Below are positions 60,113 to 64,000 of a stretch of DNA of 64,000 nucleotides, piece after piece. Both the position numbers and the translations under genes were made by a program. Origin of the DNA: Leptodactylus fallax (Eukaryota > Chordata > Amphibia > Anura > Leptodactylidae); the NCBI GenBank assembly GCA_947044405.1, contig CAMRHE010000077.1, positions 3,656,001 through 3,720,000 of the forward strand, written 5' to 3'. Each line of letters opens with the position of its first letter. Within the stretch, counting starts at the first letter, position 1. A model generated the notes under the pieces. It searched no databases. It was not told the origin of the DNA and was given only the letters and a program-made list of their open reading frames with translations.

Positions 60113-60290
60113 AGGGGCAGCATGGAGGCTCAGTGGTCAGCACTGTTTCCTTGCAGTGGATGAGTTTGTATGTTCGCTGTTTGCGCAAATTTCCTCCCAT
60201 ATGCCAAAGACATACTGTTAACAGTGAGTGATGACCTAGTCTGTAAAAGTGCTGCCAAATATCTTGGTGCTTTAGTAAAAGAAAGTACAG
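60113..60290 (+). repeat. SINE-like repeat, copy 2, decayed
   Basis: GGGGCAGCATGGAGGCTCAGTGGTCAGCACTG, then TTTGTATGTTCGCTG and CCAAAGACATACTG. Same head as 39956-40160; the body differs by indels. Confidence 0.6.
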
Positions 60291-61106
60291 TACAATTTCC
60301 TATTATACTAGCCAATATTCCTCCAAAGAAATAAACATTTCAAGAATAAGTATAGATATTCAGTGATCAGGTAAATCCAATAGTTTTTGTTATAGGTAAA
60401 ACTTTATAGAAATTCTTCTGTATTATTTTTAGGCATTCCAGCTTTAAATAAATTTATTTTTCTTAAAGAGGTAGGTAGATACATTGTAAGGGAGTAAAGG
60501 AGGTGGAATTTAGTAACAAGTTATATGTAATAAATATAATTTCTCTTATCCTTTGTTATATATGAAAATATTCCTGTATATCCAAAAGAACAAATATTTG
60601 AGCTTTTGGAAAGAGCTGGTGGCCTGTGAGTATGTCAATGTGCGGTGTTCCCACTTATTGTTTGCATTATACCATGTGCGGTCACAATTCACTTGCTACT
60701 CTCTAAATATTAGTTGTCTTGTAAACATCAAATGGTTCGTTAGAATTAGATTAACCCCTTAACTATTTTTATCATGTCTATTCTCTGTCCATTCGAAAAC
60801 TCAACACCGAATAGAAATATCAAAAATTACACCTTTTAAAAAAATTATCAAAATTAATTTTGGCATAATTTTCTTTCAAAGTAAGCTAAAATAAAACTTT
60901 TATAAGTAAAATTTGGTAGAATTGTTTCAACTGTCTGAACAGAAGAACTTCAGCAAAAAGGGAAGCCCTAACCACAAATCATTGTCATGTCAAACTCAAT
61001 GGATAGATTGTACTAAACCCCAACACATTTAAGGGGTAACAGCAGGGAAGACTGGACAGTGGTCCATTACTTTGATTAATCTCATATGCTTAGATGCTGA
61101 ACCCTC
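60291..61106. other. unassigned AT-rich sequence
   Basis: Nothing was recognised. Confidence 0.4.
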
Positions 61107-61432
61107 AGGGCTTATTCATACGAGCGTGTCACATGTGTCACACGTCCATTTTGACAACACATAGAATTCAATGTGTCTATTCACATGGCCTTATTTTTTT
61201 TGACAGGCCATTTTTCACGGCTGTCAAAAAAACTGACATGCAGTATCTTTGTCTGTGAAAACAGACATAAATAGTGGCATGTGAATAGACCCATTGAAAA
61301 TCATGGGTTCTTTAATGGCCATGTGATGGCCATTTCAAAAACGGACATTGCATGGGCATTATTCACTGCCATGTAAATAAGGATAGTCCATGCACATAAC
61401 AGTACAGCCATGTGCATAAGGCCTTAGTGAAA
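61107..61432. repeat. MITE-like element with imperfect inverted ends
   Basis: Left AGGGCTTATTCATACGAGCG; right, reverse-complemented, TAAGGCCTTATGCACATGGC. The inner TTTTTTTGACAGGCC and GGCTGTCAAAAAAA form a hairpin at about 61195-61235. Confidence 0.5.
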
Positions 61433-62175
61433 AACAAGGGAGGCAGACTCTGGGCTGAATCTGCCGCTGATTTTGGGATGAAATTTGCTGCAAAATCAGT
61501 GCCAGATTCCGCCAAGTGAACAGGGCCTAATACTATTAACAGTGCAACAAACGCTTTTATCTGTATTGATGGAAGTGCTCATTGCAGAAACTGTATACAG
61601 TATATATATATATATTTGTCCAAACAAAGACAGCACCAGCCCAATGTAATTGATCAGCCTGTCATCCCCTGCAGTACAAGAATCTGGAAGGAGGAGGGGG
61701 CTGTGAGCCTGCACGGACTCCTTTACTTGTAAACATAAAGGGTAAGTAATTGAGGGGAAACAAAGTGAGGCCGTCAGCACCCAGCAGCCAATGGGGCCTC
61801 CTCAGGAGCTTGGGGCCCTGGCACTTGCACAGGTTTTGCTGGCCCTGTGACTGAAGTGTGCATTAACCAATGGTTGCTATTCCTTGAAGTCACACAGACA
61901 TACAGTAATTGTAATAAACAGGCTTGGCAGTAATGTGAGAACAGAGGATGCATAGTAGTTCCAACATACAGTAGTAAGAACTCTAACAACAACAAGATGG
62001 TAGAAGACTGGAGATGAAGCTCAATTTTAATGAGAATACATAAATAAAATAGAAAACAGACGCTGGCATTCTCCACTACTGGTAATATAACATTCCATTG
62101 ACCGGTGTATATTTGTCCTAGATCTCCAAGCCTAGAAATTCAGGTGGTGCTCAACCGAAACACAGTCCAGAGAAT
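61433..62175. other. unassigned; short (TA)n at 61602-61615
   Basis: No gene or ordered repeat was recognised. Confidence 0.35.
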
Positions 62176-62443
62176 TGCCTAAATGAAGAAAAAGGAGTGG
62201 TACTCACCATCCGTAAAAAGACTTCTTTATTGCAAAAACATGCATTTCAAGCTTGGTACAGACATGGGGAAACAAGGCGACAGTCGTTTCGCATGTAACC
62301 ACACTTCCTCAAGCGTGGTTACATGCAAAACCGCCATTGTCTTGTGTTCCCCCGTGTCTGTACCGAGTCTGTACTGAATGTTTTTGCAATAAAGAACCCT
62401 TTTTATGGATGGTGAGCACCACTCCTTTTTCTTCATTTTGGCA
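62176..62443. repeat. 268-bp palindrome with a hammerhead-like motif
   Basis: The outer ends ATGAAGAAAAAGGAGTGGTA (62183) and its inverted copy ending at 62436 (ACTCCTTTTTCTTCAT) enclose arms of about 115 bp. At the centre, GCATGTAACCAC and GTGGTTACATGC pair around ACTTCCTCAAGC. TTTTTGCAATAAAGAA lies in the right arm, with its inverted partner in the left. Confidence 0.8.
62277..62318 (-). ncRNA. hammerhead-like remnant in the palindrome
   Basis: On the minus strand: TTGAGGA (62312-62306) where a hammerhead has CTGANGA, a stem II of GTGT with ACAT, GAAAC (62290-62286), and a GTC that could be the cleavage triplet. The essential first C of the core is T, so it should be inactive. Confidence 0.4.
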
Positions 62444-63630
62444 ATTATTGGGAATACACCCTATACTTCTCTTTCCAATGTAGCCTTTGTAAATTACAAG
62501 ATAGTGAGTTGGATCAAAGTAGGTATTTGCACACCGGGAAATGAATACCACAAACCACCAAGGTGTCTTTGACTTAGGTGAAGCAAAAAAACAGATGTCC
62601 CTGAAATGAGCATGTGCAGGATCCATAAGTGGCTGAGGAAGGCCAGGCCTGACTAAACTGGAGAAGGTCGCTCCCAGATCCTTAGCAGATTAAGGAAGCA
62701 GTTAAAGGGGTTTTCCTCAAAGGAACATTTATCATCTAGTTACTCAGGGATCTATGGTAAATTAGAGTTTCTAGGGCTCTTTTTTTCAAACACTAAAGTG
62801 TGCAAATTTCATAGGCATCTGTGCAAAATTCCTTCTCCCCCAGATGTCAAGGACAAATTTTACATGCAAGACCTAAATAGAATTGGGTAACTACACAACA
62901 TACCAGGATGGATATTACTTTTTAATTTAATCCAGCACTAAAGAACATACTGAAAAATACAGCAACGATCACTGACAAAACAGAAAATTGTTAGTTATTT
63001 CCATTACAGGTGGTGGGTCAGGGTTTTTCCAATACTTCACTATTTTTGTCCTTGTAGCAATAATATTGTTAATATCAATGTCAACAATATCAATGAAAAA
63101 ATATCAATGAAAACAAAACCTTTCGCCTTATATAGATATCCTCAATTTCCAAACCAATGGGCAATCTGGATTAACTTGCCATACAACAAAATTGTTATTC
63201 ATAAATAAATGTATCTCTACTAAAACTGATATAAAGTTATCACCCAGCATCAGTCACTGAGATAAACCTGGTGTATTTTCAGACTGCCTGTCAAGGCTTA
63301 CACTGACTAGCGATCTGTAAATCTGAGCCATTGACTCTCATTATCTTCTCCATTCTGCCCAAACCAATAAAAAAAAGTTTCTCAGCCATGTCTACACAGT
63401 GTGGCACACAGACATTTTAGGATGCTCAGTTTTTTTATTATCCTACCTTTTTAACACAAACTCCTCATCTAGTGTTATCCTACTGCTATCCCTAATACTG
63501 AACTGCACAATTGCCCAAATACTGAGCTGTACTGCAGAAATATTAGTGCCATAAATAATCCCTACAGTAATTAGTGCCATGTATACTGCCCTGAAACAAA
63601 TAAGAACCCAGAAAGTAATGCCCCTCACAG
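62444..63630. other. unassigned sequence
   Basis: 63050-63120 has a short tandem run of AATATCAATG words. Nothing else was seen. Confidence 0.4.
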
Positions 63631-64000
63631 TTAAAGGGGTTGTCCAGGCTAATTTTTTTTTTTTATTATTATTAATTAGGCCGGGGGAGGTGAAAAAAAT
63701 AAAAGAAATCCAAACTCACCTGTCCCCGCTGCTCCGGCGCCTCCTTGCGCAGTCCGGTCTTGCAACTCCGTTGTTGTCTTCTGGCGGAAGTACCCGCCAC
63801 ACGTGACAGCGTAGGCCAATCAGCATCCTCAAGAAGGGAACCGGGGATGTCACTACCTGTGACATCCCCAGATTCTTTCCTGAGGCCAATGATTGGCCTC
63901 AGCACTCACGTGACCGTTAAGGCCAATCAGCAGCCTCAGCAGAAGGGATCTAGGACGTCACAGCCAGCAAGAAATTCAACAGCAAAAGGCAGCCGAGCTG
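63631..64000. repeat. TTAA-ended MITE, 'GGGGGAGGTGA' family copy 3, runs off the window
   Basis: Starts TTAAAGGGGTTGTCCAGGCTAA, then a T run, GGCCGGGGGAGGTGA, CTCACCTGTCCCCGCTGCTCCGG and repeated GGCCAATCAGCA-type blocks, as at 13892-14242. The right end lies beyond 64000. Confidence 0.75.

Overview
The window reads as repeat-rich intergenic DNA from a vertebrate, most likely a frog or toad. The pointers are many short palindromic elements ending in TTAA followed by AAGGGG-type sequence (the T2/Kolobok-like style common in anurans), TTA-flanked Harbinger-like and 8-bp-flanked hAT-like miniature elements, two Tc1 elements, an L1/Tx1-type LINE tail, LTR elements and an endogenous retrovirus (ERV). 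I found no exon of a recognisable host gene, no tRNA or rRNA gene, and nothing bacterial. The species assignment is inference; the element structures are read directly from the sequence.

Layout. 1-8.2 kb: a crippled Tc1 copy (1167-2491), several palindromic elements and an unidentified decayed coding stretch (6706-7171, minus). 8.2-14.8 kb: a 1.2-kb TTAA-ended repeat, a foldback element interrupted by a TTA-flanked MITE, and AT microsatellites. 14.85-16.26 kb: a DNA transposon with CAC...GTG ends and a broken gene of an unusual family. 16.6-21.1 kb: MITEs and a 926-bp solo LTR with a matching 5-bp duplication. 23.06-30.58 kb: a complete but defective provirus with 395-bp LTRs, a tRNA-Asn-type primer site, a gutted gag, decayed pol, a frameshifted env and a palindromic insertion. 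31.6-39.6 kb: hAT-type MITEs and a duplicated repeat carrying a minisatellite. 40.2-41.9 kb: a palindromic MITE containing a 1.2-kb array of four ~311-bp units, each with a hammerhead-ribozyme sequence. 42.25-43.56 kb: the 3' half of an L1-like LINE, minus strand. 47.8-49.3 kb: very long C tracts and a 424-base T-free block between copies of the same 70-bp sequence, probably an assembly or base-calling artefact. 53.3-54.95 kb: a young Tc1 element with one nonsense codon. 56.7-57.4 kb: a second solo LTR. The rest is small MITEs and unassigned AT-rich sequence.

The most interesting object is the hammerhead array at 40443-41644. Two units point one way and two the other. Three of the four ribozyme cores are complete, stem III is self-complementary, and the array sits between 12-bp direct repeats inside an older element. 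This is what a non-autonomous Penelope-related or 'retrozyme' retroelement would look like. Second is the CAC-ended transposon at 14850-16255, whose protein belongs to a family I know only as uncharacterised metazoan proteins.

Nothing here forms an operon or pathway. The genes are separate selfish elements, all carrying at least one disabling lesion, and their nesting gives an order of insertion at several places.
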